Shown: positions 8,667 through 17,416 of the stretch, one piece after another
How positions within the stretch are numbered: position 1 is the first letter of the stretch
Layout: the number at the start of each line of letters is the position of its first letter
Assembly (NCBI RefSeq): GCF_900112615.1
Contig: NZ_FOMK01000008.1
Span: 64,011-128,010 of the forward strand
DNA length: 64,000 bases
Direction of reading: 5' to 3'
Source of the DNA: Chitinophaga sp. CF118
GTDB lineage: Bacteria; Bacteroidota; Bacteroidia; Chitinophagales; Chitinophagaceae
The notes under the pieces: model-generated
The model's input: the letters and a program-made list of their open reading frames with translations, nothing else
What the model was told of the DNA's origin: nothing
The model's database searches: none
Made by a program: the position numbers and the translations under genes

Positions 8667-11600
8667 ATGTCAATAACAAAAATAGCTATTAACAGACCGT
8701 CTCTGATCATTGTAATTTTTACAATCCTGATAGGTGGAGGATTGTTTTGTTACACCAAATTGAACTATGAGCTGATGCCGGATATTTCCCAACCTACGTT
8801 GATAATATCTACTTCTTATCCTGGTGCTACTCCTACCAATGTGGAGCAAACCGTGACCAAGAAAATAGAAGATGTGGTGAGTGGTGTGGATAGGTTAAAA
8901 TCTATGACTTCCCAATCTATGGAGGGCAACTCGGTTATCCAGGCGGAATTTACCATGGGTACTGATATTGATGACAAACAACAGGAGCTGCAGCGTAAGA
9001 TTAATAACATTTTGTCTGATTTGCCAGATGATGTTAAAACACCGGGTATTTCAAAAGTATCACCCAGTGATCAGCCTATTATGCAGTTAACGGCTACCTC
9101 ATCGATGGACAATGCAAAATTTTATGATATTGTTAAGGACGAGATTAAGCCACAGTTTCAGCAGATTGCGGGTGTTGGTGAGATAACCCTGATAGGCGGC
9201 CAGGAACGTGAAATTCAAATTAATGTTAACAGGGAAAAGCTGGAATATTACGGGATATCTATTGCCCAGGTCATTGACGCGATCAACAGGGGAAATACAG
9301 AATTTCCAACGGGAAAAGTAAAGACCCGGCAGGAGCAGATGACGGTCCGTGTAACAGGAAAATTCACCTCCGTTCCGGAAATTTCAGAACTTGTGGTGGC
9401 ACAGCCAGAGAGAGGAAGTGTGGTGAAATTGAAGGAAGTAGCCAGTATCAGTGACATTGTGAAAGATGTGAGTGCTGTAAGCCGTTATAACGATGTAAAT
9501 GGCATAGGTATACTTATAAAAAAGCAAAGTGGTGCAAATGCGGTGGAGATAAGTAAAGAGGTGAAACGACGTTTAGTACAGTTGCAACAGAAATATTCCA
9601 CACAAAATGTGAAATTCACGATTGCTGATGATACAGCAGATTTTACTATGGAATCGGCGGAGGCTGTGCAGCATGACCTGATCATTGCTATCGTACTTGT
9701 TGCTGCAATCATGTTGCTTTTCTTACATAGTTTGCGGGATTCATTGATTGTACTTGTGGCTATTCCGGCCTCTCTTTTATCTACTTTTTCTGTGATGTAT
9801 CTGTTGGGGTATTCTCTTAACCTTATGACATTACTTGCATTATCACTTGTGATAGGGATATTGGTGGATGACTCGATAGTGGTACTGGAAAATATTCACA
9901 GGCATCTGCATATGGGTAAGCCGAAGCGCCAGGCAGCTTTGGAGGGAAGAATGGAGATCGGATTTTCAGCGTTGGCAATTACAATGGTAGATGTCGTTGT
10001 ATTCGGTCCTATTGCATTGGTCAATACTACCATTGCTCCTATGCTCAGGCAATATTCACTCACTATTGTAACGGCAACGCTGTTTAGCCTGCTGGTGTGT
10101 TATACGCTTACGCCCTGGCTTGCATCAAGGTTTGGCAAAATTACTGTGCTGAACCAGAAGAACTGGGCTCATAAAATTTTGATTGGTTTTGAAACGCTTA
10201 TAGAGAGGTTAACAGACTGGTACGCAAATGCATTAAAATGGGTACTTAAGCATAAATTGATCCTGACGGCTATTGTCATCAGTCTCTTCATTGGCATTGC
10301 CCTGGTAATGAATATGGGAATACTGGGTAGCGAATTAGTAGCTACCGGGGATCAGGGGAAAATTCAGCTGAAACTGGAATATGATAAGAATACAACTGTG
10401 ATACAGAATAATCTCTATACAAAAAGGATAGAAGATTATTTACTTTCTCAACCGGAAGTAGTTTCTGTGTTTTCCAATGTAGCCGGACCATCTACTACAG
10501 GGCTTGAATCAACCGCGGCGGTGGGGAGCGAATATAAGTCAGAATTAACCGTTAAGTTAGTTGATAAACAGGAACGTTCCCTTTCGACGGAACAATATAT
10601 GATCCGTAAGAGTCATGAACTGGAAGTGAAATTCCCAGGTGTAAAGATCCGTTCCAGTGTTGTAGGTATGGTAAGTATGGGGGATCCTATTCAAATTGTG
10701 TTAAGTTCTGAGAATTATGATCTGCTGATGAAAACAGCAAATGATCTGAAGCGCCGTATTGATTCATTACCTGGAACGAACGATATTTCTTTGAGTGTGG
10801 AGGATGGGAACCCGCAGGTGGAAGTAAATATTGACAGGGATAAAATGTCACAACTGGGACTTGACATCAATACTGTTGGTGCTGCCTTGAAAAATGCATA
10901 TGCCGGAAATACGGATGCAAAATTCAGGGTAGGTAATAAGGAATATGATATTAATGTAAAGTTTGACGACTTTGACAGGCGAAATGTGTCTGATGTTGAG
11001 AATCTGACTTTTGTGAATTCATCAAACCAACAGGTGAAGCTGTCTCAGTTTGCGGCCATTGTACAAGGTAGCGGACCTAGTGTATTGGAAAGAAAGAACA
11101 GGAGAACGGCGGTAACTGTTAAGAGTAATGTACTTGGAGTTACATCTGGTATAGTGAGTGACATGATTAAAGAATCGTTGGTAAAAAAGCCTATTCCAGC
11201 TGCAGTAGATCTTAAATGGAGTGGAGATGCGGAGAAGCAGGATGAGTCTATGGGGGCATTGGCGCTTGCGATGCTTGCGGCACTTGTGCTGATGTACCTT
11301 GTAATGGTAGCACTTTATGACAGTTTTGTATATCCATTCGTGGTATTGTTTTCTATCCCGGTTTCTTTTATTGGAGCCTTCCTGGCATTAAATCTTGCCA
11401 AGTCTTCCATGAGTATGTTTACAATGTTGGGCATCATTATGTTGTTTGGCCTGGTAGCTAAGAATGCCATCCTGATCGTTGACTTTGCGAATCACCGGAA
11501 GGAAGAGGGTGAATCTACCTTTGATGCATTAATTGATGCTGGTAAAACAAGACTTAGGCCCATCCTGATGACAACCGTGGCGATGGTGGCGGGAATGTTT

Positions 11601-11804
11601 CCCATTGCTATAGCGAAAGGTGCAGGCTCTGAATGGAAAAATGGTCTGGGATGGGTGTTGATAGGCGGATTGAGTTCTAGTTTGGTATTGACCGTATTCG
11701 TAGTGCCTATGGTATATTATGTGGTGGATATGATAAAACTACGGTGGAAGAATAAGTTTGGACGTGCTCATGATGAGACTAACCTGCAGGTGGCTCATCA
11801 TTAA
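8667..11804 (+). CDS. RND multidrug efflux permease, AcrB/HAE1-like
   Basis: This 1045-residue inner-membrane proton-driven pump subunit has the full AcrB length and layout: TM1 (about residues 12-30), the first periplasmic porter loop, TM2-6, TM7, the second loop and TM8-12. The proton-relay residues are visible: D401 and D402 in GILVDDSIVVLENIH (TM4) and K932 in GLVAKNAILIVDFA (TM10). The opening NRPSLIIVIFTILI and YPGATP are family hallmarks. It is the last gene of the operon and is followed by a terminator at 11939. Substrates cannot be inferred. Confidence 0.96.
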   Translation: MSITKIAINRPSLIIVIFTILIGGGLFCYTKLNYELMPDISQPTLIISTSYPGATPTNVEQTVTKKIEDVVSGVDRLKSMTSQSMEGNSVIQAEFTMGTDIDDKQQELQRKINNILSDLPDDVKTPGISKVSPSDQPIMQLTATSSMDNAKFYDIVKDEIKPQFQQIAGVGEITLIGGQEREIQINVNREKLEYYGISIAQVIDAINRGNTEFPTGKVKTRQEQMTVRVTGKFTSVPEISELVVAQPERGSVVKLKEVASISDIVKDVSAVSRYNDVNGIGILIKKQSGANAVEISKEVKRRLVQLQQKYSTQNVKFTIADDTADFTMESAEAVQHDLIIAIVLVAAIMLLFLHSLRDSLIVLVAIPASLLSTFSVMYLLGYSLNLMTLLALSLVIGILVDDSIVVLENIHRHLHMGKPKRQAALEGRMEIGFSALAITMVDVVVFGPIALVNTTIAPMLRQYSLTIVTATLFSLLVCYTLTPWLASRFGKITVLNQKNWAHKILIGFETLIERLTDWYANALKWVLKHKLILTAIVISLFIGIALVMNMGILGSELVATGDQGKIQLKLEYDKNTTVIQNNLYTKRIEDYLLSQPEVVSVFSNVAGPSTTGLESTAAVGSEYKSELTVKLVDKQERSLSTEQYMIRKSHELEVKFPGVKIRSSVVGMVSMGDPIQIVLSSENYDLLMKTANDLKRRIDSLPGTNDISLSVEDGNPQVEVNIDRDKMSQLGLDINTVGAALKNAYAGNTDAKFRVGNKEYDINVKFDDFDRRNVSDVENLTFVNSSNQQVKLSQFAAIVQGSGPSVLERKNRRTAVTVKSNVLGVTSGIVSDMIKESLVKKPIPAAVDLKWSGDAEKQDESMGALALAMLAALVLMYLVMVALYDSFVYPFVVLFSIPVSFIGAFLALNLAKSSMSMFTMLGIIMLFGLVAKNAILIVDFANHRKEEGESTFDALIDAGKTRLRPILMTTVAMVAGMFPIAIAKGAGSEWKNGLGWVLIGGLSSSLVLTVFVVPMVYYVVDMIKLRWKNKFGRAHDETNLQVAHH

Positions 11805-11938
11805 CAACCAGCTATATTTATTTAACTTATTGAATAACCAGTCTTTTATTGAAAATGAAGAATTTGTAATAGTATAGTTTCATTCGAGCGCCAGTCTTTA
11901 GCGGGACATGAGTGGCTTCAGTTGTAGGTTTAAGTATA

Positions 11939-11970
11939 CACCCATGTATTCTTGCATGGGTGTTTTTTTA
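11939..11970 (+). terminator. Terminator of the first RND operon
   Basis: The 8-bp stem CACCCATG / CATGGGTG with an 8-base loop is followed by seven T. It lies 135 bases after the permease stop. No other feature is seen between 11805 and 11938. Confidence 0.8.
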
Positions 11971-11990
11971 TTTTGTAAAAGGCTATAAAA

Positions 11991-12317
11991 TTAATAAACA
12001 ATATAATAACCTATCCTGCTGCAATCCTTGTTTTTTGCCATGAAGTGCAGTACTTCTTCGCAACGTTCCAATATCATATCATTATAAACAATAAAAGTAA
12101 GTGTAATGCAGTTATTAGTTGTATCAATATAACTCACATTCTGTATCATTTTAAATGATAGTTGCGCCCGTAAATCTTTGTATATTTTCTTCATGTTCCC
12201 ATTTTCAGATGTTGCTTCAATATAAACAACAGCAGATCCATAATTATACGCATTTAGCGTGATTATGCAGGCCAGTACAATACCTGTTATTACTTTAATC
12301 AAAAGCCTTTGTAACAT
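11991..12317 (-). CDS. Small secreted or membrane-anchored protein of unknown function
   Basis: I take the ATG at 12315-12317 (protein MLQRLLIKVITGIVLACIIT...), giving 108 residues with a hydrophobic N-terminus that is a signal peptide or anchor. The frame stays open upstream to a GTG at 12371, but that start would add a poor N-terminus lying right against repeat B. The mature part (SAVVYIEATSENGNMKKIYK...) looks alpha/beta and has two Cys near the end (ERCEE and KDCSR). I do not recognise the family. Repeat elements B and D form its upstream region, which suggests shared control with the genes near 3-5 kb. Confidence 0.5.
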   Translation of the reverse strand: MLQRLLIKVITGIVLACIITLNAYNYGSAVVYIEATSENGNMKKIYKDLRAQLSFKMIQNVSYIDTTNNCITLTFIVYNDMILERCEEVLHFMAKNKDCSRIGYYIVY

Positions 12318-12371
12318 ATAATAGTGAGTTATGACAAGATGGATAATCTTAAAAAAGAATTCTATCACCAA

Positions 12372-12425
12372 GATTTATATATATCGTGTATGCCGCAATT
12401 GAATGTAGGCCAGAAGGGACAAATT
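12372..12425 (-). repeat. Repeat element B: homologous to 3210-3264
   Basis: This is the gapless counterpart of element A. The box is slightly changed (AATTTGTCCCT on the minus strand, 12415-12425), while the words GGCCTACA and GGCATACA are kept 17 bases apart as an imperfect direct repeat. It lies just upstream of the small secreted protein gene. Confidence 0.5.
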
Positions 12426-12484
12426 GTGGGATGAAAGAGGGTAAAGAGTAGAAAAATTGCCGTGTGTTAGAACTGCATAATCAA

Positions 12485-12620
12485 CACTGCTTAACCAGGT
12501 ATTTCTCCCTTGTATTATGCTTGTTGTCCTTTAAGATTTCATTTTGTCCATTTCAGCGAAGCTTACATGGTTTGTTTTCTGTATATACCGCATATTTGGT
12601 ACATCATTCAGAAAATACTT
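12485..12620 (+). repeat. Repeat element D: homologous to 5237-5373
   Basis: This is the counterpart of element C, with ATTTTGTCCAT at 12541-12551 on the plus strand. It lies 59 bases from element B, whereas A and C are almost 2 kb apart with the two-component operon between them. It faces the beta-barrel gene at 12935, about 300 bases away. The rest of 12621-12934 holds no gene that I can support. Confidence 0.5.
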
Positions 12621-12934
12621 TTAAATGAAAATTAGAAAAGGCTTTGCCTTCCTTCACTATTTATACTGACAGGTCTATTTTACTGTAAGTAGTAAAACAA
12701 TTGTTATTCAATAATTACTATTTAAGAAATCAAATTATAAACATCCTGAATTAATTGTGCGGATATTAAAATTTGGGGGCAAAAATAGGCAGGGTAGAAG
12801 TGAGGAGTGTGCCGGCAGCATGATATTATTGTCAGGCCGGCCCTCCCGCTTTGATTAGTGTGCTGAATATTTCATTTAGTATACAATTTTAAATTGGGAA
12901 AATAATCCACCGTGTTTCCTTTAAACAACATAAA

Positions 12935-13762
12935 ATGTCATTTGGAATTAAACAGGCTGCTATTGGTATCTTTTATTGCATGACAACCTTCTGTGTAACC
13001 AGATTACATTCGCAAAACAAGGTTAATACAGATAAGGAATGGGAACTTTTTAAATTTGAACGATATGAAAAGAAGTTGAAATTCAGCATGGATTCCCTGA
13101 AGTTAATCTACAGGCATAGATGGTCTGTTGGTTTTTCATTCGGTGGACTATATATGCCGGGATATACTTCAGCAGAAAAGGATTATAAGACGGGTGTGAA
13201 TATGCGGAGCAAGCATTCGTTCTATATGTTGTCATTAGAATATTACATTACTAATATAACAAGAGTTGGAATAGAAGCAGGATGGCAGAAGCTTCCTCAG
13301 AAAATTGAATTTGATCAGAATAGTACATATATAAAGGGAGGAGGAGGTATGAATATCCCTGTTTTAGCATATATGAAGAGAGATCTTTTTGGCGGCGTCA
13401 TGAACAAAACAGCGGAAGAATTAAAGGGTGGACAGGCAAATAACCGGCCCTCTTTTTTTATAATGGCTGCGGCAGGGCTGACCTTTACTAACCTGGTAAG
13501 GGTCCGGGGTAACCAGAGTGAGATAGCTGTTTCCTTGTATAAGCAAACACCCTTTACTTCTAAATTGGGATTCGGAATATTTCAATGCATTGGAAGAGTA
13601 ATAGGCGCCGAATTTATTTCGGGTTACCAAATTTCAAGTAATTATTCACCATATATTGGTAGTGTGAGTTCTCATAGCGGATTTAGCTTTGCTGCGAGAT
13701 TTAGTTTTATGGGCAATGGGAAATTTAATAAAGTAAAGAGGTATATTGATAGTATATATTAG
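12935..13762 (+). CDS. Putative outer-membrane beta-barrel protein
   Basis: This 275-residue protein has a Sec signal (about residues 1-26, ending LHSQ). The mature part has alternating amphipathic strands rich in Gly, Tyr and Phe (WSVGFSFGGLYMPGY, FYMLSLEYYITNITRVGIEAG, SFIMAAAGLTF, GFSFAARFSF), as expected for a small outer-membrane barrel. It does not end in the usual terminal Phe but in RYIDSIY. Function unknown. It is a single gene, convergent with the GH127 gene and separated from it by a strong terminator. Confidence 0.65.
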   Translation: MSFGIKQAAIGIFYCMTTFCVTRLHSQNKVNTDKEWELFKFERYEKKLKFSMDSLKLIYRHRWSVGFSFGGLYMPGYTSAEKDYKTGVNMRSKHSFYMLSLEYYITNITRVGIEAGWQKLPQKIEFDQNSTYIKGGGGMNIPVLAYMKRDLFGGVMNKTAEELKGGQANNRPSFFIMAAAGLTFTNLVRVRGNQSEIAVSLYKQTPFTSKLGFGIFQCIGRVIGAEFISGYQISSNYSPYIGSVSSHSGFSFAARFSFMGNGKFNKVKRYIDSIY

Positions 13763-13961
13763 CTGTGAGTTTGTTTTCTGCTATTTTATTTATAGCTTGG
13801 CATCAGACGAATTCGTACAGTATAGGCTCAGGTATTTTCTTAATATTTCTTGTTAACAAGGGTTATGAAAATTTGGATATCAACATATTTAATCCATAAA
13901 GAACCTTCAAATATTCATAAAACCAGTTCGGAAATTGTCCTAATGGGAGTTACAGAGAAAG

Positions 13962-14000
13962 AAAACGCTTCAAGTTTAAAGACTTGAAGCGTTTTTGTTT
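13962..14000. terminator. Bidirectional terminator between convergent genes
   Basis: A perfect 14-bp stem (AAAACGCTTCAAGT and its complement at 13982-13995) encloses a 6-base loop. T-rich sequence leaves on both strands, so it can serve both the barrel gene and the GH127 gene. The rest of 13763-14055 shows nothing else. Confidence 0.85.
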
Positions 14001-14055
14001 ATACACATTTGATGGCTTTTCTTATAGTTTCCCTTTATAAATTTGACATCAGGAA

Positions 14056-17000
14056 CTATTTTAACTTAACATCCAGGTACACAGAATGACGCCCATATGT
14101 TTCATAAAATGGTTTAAAAACCACATCATCAATCGTGAATTGTAACTGCTGAGGATCACCTTTAATTGACTTGCTTATATCTTCAGCATCCAGCGTTATT
14201 TTACGCCATTCTTTTCTAGCTTCAGGTTCCTGGGCGGCCAGTAATATGGGTCCGTAAAACAGACTGGCTATATTCGGCTGGTCCATAACCGGATCCAGGT
14301 GAAATTGAAAGGGCATTTTCAATTCTATAATATCGCCATCTTTCCACGTGCGACTTATTTTCAGATAACTGCCTGGTTTAGCCTGAAGTGCTTGTTCTTT
14401 ACCGTTGATCTTCACAAAGAAACCTTTGGTAGCCCAGCCTGGCACACGCACATTGATATCAAATTTTCCAGTACCCTTAATGGTCAGGCGGGTATTGTCT
14501 TCATTTGGAAAATTTGTTGTCTGCTCCACCGTTACCTGGCGCTCTGTCCATTGTAGTGTTGAGGGTATGTATAGATTGACATAAAGCGCCTGGTCATCCT
14601 TACTTTTAAAGTAAATTGAATTTTGTAGCTTGGTATTACTCTCTAATGCAGTACCATTACAACACGTAAAGCCTGTCATATCCGCATTGCCAAATTGTTT
14701 TACAGATCCTGGTCTGAGGGGTACGTGATAGGTATTAGCAGGGTTATCTTTAGCTACAGAAGCGAGAATATGGTTGTACAATGCACGTTCGTAATAGTCC
14801 ATTAACTCTGCCCGTTGATCGAAGAGGAACAGGTCACTGGTCAATTTTAGCATATTGTATGTAGCACAGGTTTCATTCTGTCCGCCGGAGGAGAAGCCGT
14901 TTTCATACAATGTTGCCGGCTGACTGATAAAACATTCCGCATTGGCAGGATTACGTGCGCCTGCAACTCCTCCAATGGAGTACATATAATCATTGACAGC
15001 CTTATACCAGAAGTTATCGGCCACTTTGTAATATTCCGGATTATTGGATACACGGTACATTTCGATACTCCCTACAATCTGAGGTATATGTTGATTGGCA
15101 TGCAATCCACGGAAAATATCTACATTCCTGGCCAACCCGTGGGTATGCGCTGTATCCCCAAAGAACACCCGGATATTATCAAATAATTGTGCTGTTTTCA
15201 GGTACTTCGGTTCACCGGTAATCCTGTACAAACGGGCCATTGCTTCATTCATACCTCCGTACTCTCCGGCAATGTATGTATTCCACATCTTTATGAGCGT
15301 ATCCTTTGGCAACCGGCTCAGGCGGGCATATACCCAATCACTCATGCCACTGGCTACTTCAAGGGCTTTTTTATTGCCACTCACTTCATAAACATCCATT
15401 AAGCCAGCCAGAATTTTATGCAATGTATAATACGGTGCCCAAACCTGGTTTTTCTGTCCTCCATACCTGGCTCCATGTTCCAACATAATAAACTGATCCG
15501 GAGGATAAGCACTGATAAATCCTTTTCCCCAGTTCCAATAATCGGTACGGATACCCTCATCGCTAAGATCTGAATCATAATTTGATTTCCCGGGACCATG
15601 TGGTACGGCCGTAGGATCGGACACATATGTAACACCTGCTTCCTTCGGCCTTCCGGATAATTGTGATAACTCGTAGAGAGTATTTACCATATACTCCATT
15701 TTTTCGGAGAAATTAGCCTGAAGTGCCTTGTCATATCCGGTACTGGCATAGGCTTGTGCTATTGCCGTAAGATAGTGACCCGTAGCATGCCCCCTTAATT
15801 TGGTGTCCTTACTGTCCCATACGTCCAAAGGTTTTGCGCCGTCAGGTTGTTTCTGGCCAAAAGCATGGCGGAACATATAGAGAAAGGAGTTAGGATCGGT
15901 TGTGGCTAATGTTCTTATAAACTTATCGCGATTTTCGATAAATTGGGTTTCGTGGCCATGAGAATCGGTTTTTAGAGAAACCTGGCTTAAATCAAACGCC
16001 TCCAGCTTTAAAACCGGTGTAGCTGATCTGTTGGACTTTTTTACTGTGACGAATGCCTTTGGCTGAAAATCTGTTCCTGCAACCCGCCCCGTTACGGTAT
16101 AGCGTCCGGGGTTAATGGCATCGCTGTTGTTGATTGCAGAAGGCCACAGTACACGTACTTTTGGACCTTTCATACCATTCTGATAAGTTCCCTGTACGTA
16201 ACTTGGTAATCGTGGCAAATTTCCCGCTTCTGTTTCCACTTCCACATCGGATACATGAACTAAATAAGTATTATACAGCTGTGCTTCGGTTTGAGAAAAA
16301 TGAGGAAGATCATCTTCAACCTTACCTGTTGTATTCACCGAACCTTCATTGATGCCTCTCCGTGAATTTTTATAAATTCCGGCAATCTGTGTGTTACTCA
16401 GGGCTACACGGTAAATACGAAAATCATGTATCATAGCGTTGAGATAAGGATCTCCTGATAGCGACTTCCCAATATAAAGCAGTTTTTTCTCTCCTGGTTG
16501 CTGACCGAATACCGCTGTTAACTCCGATGGAATATCTTTAGTTTCACCCACAGGTTTACTATCGACATATGTAATCATAGATTTGGAAGGAACATCTATC
16601 ACTATGGCAAGATGGACCCATTTATTCACTTCTATTGCCGGAGCAATCGCTCCGTTTTTATTACCTTTTTCTGCTGTTACCAGCGCCTGATAGCCTTCCT
16701 GCATATTTGTTCCAACAGGGGCTACAAAAAAATGTCTGGTTACATCCTGTCCGAAATCAAAAAAACGCTGGCCAGGTTGCTTCGAACGCAAGTATATCCA
16801 TCCGGATATACTGAGCGATTCTATATCTGATAATGCTTCTCCTGGGATCGTAACAAAAGCATTGCTGTTTCCGGGGAGAGACAACACCTTTCCAAACCGA
16901 TCGTCATTGACAAATCTAACTTCATCGCTTTGGGATTTGGCGTGCAGATTATTTCGCGACCAGTCTTTGAGATCTCCATCAAAAACATAGCGCGCAATCA

Positions 17001-17121
17001 TTCCCGTTTCACCGATACCATCCAATATCTGGTCTCCATTTTGTGCATGAGCGCTGTTGATTCCCTGGGTCAAAGCAGTAAAAAACAGGATTACATGCAC
17101 GAATACTTTATACATTTTCAT
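14056..17121 (-). CDS. LamG - Ig-like - GH127 (DUF1680) secreted glycoside hydrolase, probable beta-L-arabinofuranosidase
   Basis: This 1021-residue secreted protein has a signal peptide (about 1-27, NSAHAQ), a LamG/concanavalin-like domain (about 40-250: GMIARYVFDGDLKDWS ... IHDFRIYRVALS), an Ig-like Big_4-type domain (about 285-375) and a GH127 catalytic region (about 385-1021). The zinc-site residues of GH127 are recognisable: E750 and C752 in ETCATYNMLKLT, and the vicinal pair C820-C821 in FTCCNGT. Known GH127 enzymes remove beta-L-arabinofuranose using a Cys nucleophile. The N-terminal LamG makes it longer than the classical enzyme and probably adds sugar binding. It is divergent from the 17417 gene. 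Confidence 0.88.
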   Translation of the reverse strand: MKMYKVFVHVILFFTALTQGINSAHAQNGDQILDGIGETGMIARYVFDGDLKDWSRNNLHAKSQSDEVRFVNDDRFGKVLSLPGNSNAFVTIPGEALSDIESLSISGWIYLRSKQPGQRFFDFGQDVTRHFFVAPVGTNMQEGYQALVTAEKGNKNGAIAPAIEVNKWVHLAIVIDVPSKSMITYVDSKPVGETKDIPSELTAVFGQQPGEKKLLYIGKSLSGDPYLNAMIHDFRIYRVALSNTQIAGIYKNSRRGINEGSVNTTGKVEDDLPHFSQTEAQLYNTYLVHVSDVEVETEAGNLPRLPSYVQGTYQNGMKGPKVRVLWPSAINNSDAINPGRYTVTGRVAGTDFQPKAFVTVKKSNRSATPVLKLEAFDLSQVSLKTDSHGHETQFIENRDKFIRTLATTDPNSFLYMFRHAFGQKQPDGAKPLDVWDSKDTKLRGHATGHYLTAIAQAYASTGYDKALQANFSEKMEYMVNTLYELSQLSGRPKEAGVTYVSDPTAVPHGPGKSNYDSDLSDEGIRTDYWNWGKGFISAYPPDQFIMLEHGARYGGQKNQVWAPYYTLHKILAGLMDVYEVSGNKKALEVASGMSDWVYARLSRLPKDTLIKMWNTYIAGEYGGMNEAMARLYRITGEPKYLKTAQLFDNIRVFFGDTAHTHGLARNVDIFRGLHANQHIPQIVGSIEMYRVSNNPEYYKVADNFWYKAVNDYMYSIGGVAGARNPANAECFISQPATLYENGFSSGGQNETCATYNMLKLTSDLFLFDQRAELMDYYERALYNHILASVAKDNPANTYHVPLRPGSVKQFGNADMTGFTCCNGTALESNTKLQNSIYFKSKDDQALYVNLYIPSTLQWTERQVTVEQTTNFPNEDNTRLTIKGTGKFDINVRVPGWATKGFFVKINGKEQALQAKPGSYLKISRTWKDGDIIELKMPFQFHLDPVMDQPNIASLFYGPILLAAQEPEARKEWRKITLDAEDISKSIKGDPQQLQFTIDDVVFKPFYETYGRHSVYLDVKLK

Positions 17122-17416
17122 ATTTGCATAATTTTCATCAATAACCTTATATCCCTTTGTAATGGTACAAACATCCGTAAACCAATATAATAAATGGATA
17201 AGCCATTATTTGATAATTCGCTGTGAAACTATGAAGAATACCTACGTTCCTATTAGCCTATTTTAGCCAATAATCAAACGATGTTACCAAGTATCCTATC
17301 CTGGCCCCTTCAAAATCTATATTGGTTATATAATTTTTCTGCCTTATACCATCCGATGAGGGTAAATCGTTATATTCGTATATATCTATATTCGAAATAA
17401 CCAAACCCATATCCTT
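17122..17416. other. Divergent intergenic region between two carbohydrate genes
   Basis: These 295 bases must hold the promoters for the GH127 gene (minus) and the beta-helix lipoprotein gene (plus). They are AT-rich, with a TATA-rich run at about 17370-17400. I see no clear TAnnTTTG element, hairpin or open frame worth calling. Confidence 0.5.

Noticed and set aside
12318..12371. Longer form of the small secreted protein starting at GTG 12371
   Set aside because: The added 18 residues are a poor N-terminus and the start lies against repeat element B; the ATG at 12315-12317 gives a clean signal-like start.
14299..15488. Several plus-strand ORFs of 60-98 codons across the GH127 gene
   Set aside because: They are antisense to a strongly supported enzyme, with Cys- and His-rich translations that look random.
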